Source of the DNA: Margaritifera margaritifera
Lineage: Eukaryota; Mollusca; Bivalvia; Unionida; Margaritiferidae
Direction of reading: 5' to 3'
DNA: 64,000 nucleotides
NCBI GenBank assembly: GCA_029931535.1
Contig: JAQPZY010001560.1
Span: 3,782,001 to 3,846,000 of the forward strand
Part shown: piece after piece, positions 63,193 through 64,000 of the stretch
Layout of the letters: every line of letters starts with the position of its first letter
Position numbering within the stretch: the first letter of the stretch is position 1
The notes under the pieces: model-generated
Seen by the model: only the letters and a program-made list of their open reading frames with translations
Told to the model about the DNA's origin: nothing
Database searches by the model: none
Made by a program: the position numbers and the translations under genes

Positions 63193-64000
63193 GTAACACA
63201 GTTGATCTGCTTGTAATAACTGTTAATTGGAAATCCAGGTATAGAGGAACTTGTTTATAATAAACTTGAATGTAACCAAGACTCTGATAAGGCTTAGACA
63301 GAAGTAGTGATCATGGTCTCAAGCATCAAGTAATCTTTAGGTTATCATTTAAATTCTGTTACAACAAAATGATTCCACTGGTAGATACACCATATTATTT
63401 GAAGAACAATATGTTGACAAGCATTAATACAATTTGGCATGAAAGTGAAGGAATAAATGTTAATAAAGTCCTGAAAGTTCATTGGTTCTAACCTTATAGT
63501 AATGAAAGTTAAAGAGAACCAAAATTTTGAATGTTGAGCTTGAGTTCCTTCTTCAAAAGGTTTCAAGTATATGGGACCAGATCTGTTTATAAATGCAGAT
63601 TTGCTGTTCAGTCGTAGAAGAAACAGCTGTCAAATTTTGGAATAAATTGTAGAATGTGAAGTTTCATCTACAGATTGACTTTATCTCATATCAGACTCAA
63701 ATTTTGAAAAATGCAGACTTTTCCTGATGTTGGTTGTAAAAATGCTTTTTGAACATGAAACTCACAAAGTGTTTTGTTCTCTTTTTGGCCAGGAACGATT
63801 TTGACTTCGGGGCTCACAAGTTGAATAATTTATTGCATAAGCTGTGCACAGCAATATACCATTATTTAACATGTTCCTTGTACACTGGTACATCTTCAGA
63901 TTGAAACCCCCAGGATCAAATTAAAATTTCGATTTTGAGAGGTTTTTAGTGTACTGAAGTTTTCTATTTTTGCTCAGAAATGAGAAATGATCATATCTGT
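63193..64000. other. STAG intron after exon j
   Basis: AT-rich sequence to the end of the window. I find no further exon that continues the STAG protein in the required phase. Confidence 0.55.

Noticed and set aside
63795..63910. Possible next STAG exon after GGCCAG (reading NDFDFGAHKLNN...)
   Set aside because: The phase would fit, but the residues do not match the expected STAG segment, no donor follows in the right place, and the sequence looks like repeat DNA.

Overview
The window is animal nuclear DNA. One protein-coding gene runs left to right through nearly all of it: a homologue of the cohesin subunit STAG (SA, stromalin, yeast Scc3). I find ten internal exons, all with AG/GT borders and compatible phases: 294-392, 1920-1999, 11199-11421, 19222-19336, 21236-21342, 41697-41786, 48694-48783, 53925-53984, 59545-59688 and 63122-63192. 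They total 1079 coding bases (about 360 residues), matching roughly residues 340-700 of human STAG2. The start, N-terminal part, C-terminal part and promoter lie outside the window. The exon spelling (for example DRIVEMTLDKE, DKDCENVYELVYSSHR, AAGEFL) is of invertebrate STAG type. The large AT-rich introns, the tRNA-derived SINEs ending in AACC repeats, the DIRS elements and the dispersed repeat families suggest a marine lophotrochozoan, most likely a mollusc. That taxonomic call is inference.

Everything else is intronic and mostly repeats. The introns between exons 1-3 hold a Tigger/pogo-like element (2797-3920), a tandem block (4090-4960), a decayed DIRS-type tyrosine-recombinase retrotransposon (about 5895-8640), a hAT-like non-autonomous element (8647-9598) directly after it, and a SINE with a perfect 12-bp target duplication (10803-10955). 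Between exons 3 and 5 lie a dispersed repeat with a tandem core, an internally deleted hAT transposase gene with a BED-like finger (16100-17708), a second SINE and more tandem repeats.

The intron between exons 5 and 6 (21343-41696) is the most striking part. It holds a 31-bp minisatellite of some 270 units (22750-40668). Inserted in it are a 0.5-kb MITE and three near-identical copies of a dead non-LTR retrotransposon (27383-30371, 32150-35135, 36790-39775). The three copies share the same breaks, the same junctions and the same flanking repeat variants. They therefore arose from one insertion, later amplified with its minisatellite flanks as a 4.64-4.77 kb higher-order repeat.

Between exons 6 and 7 are a second copy of the hAT-like element (42351-43676), carrying a large (AT)n tract in its central hairpin, and a DIRS element with visible inverted termini (44201-47366). 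The remaining introns carry tandem arrays of 37, 61, 42, about 165, about 145 and about 47 bp, a foldback MITE family and a second, inverted copy of the Tigger-like element (57117-57548).

I see no bacterial, viral or organellar genes, no intact tRNA or rRNA gene, and no CRISPR array. Nothing here amounts to a new enzymatic system. The best candidate for something undescribed is the minisatellite plus LINE higher-order repeat inside a cohesin gene.
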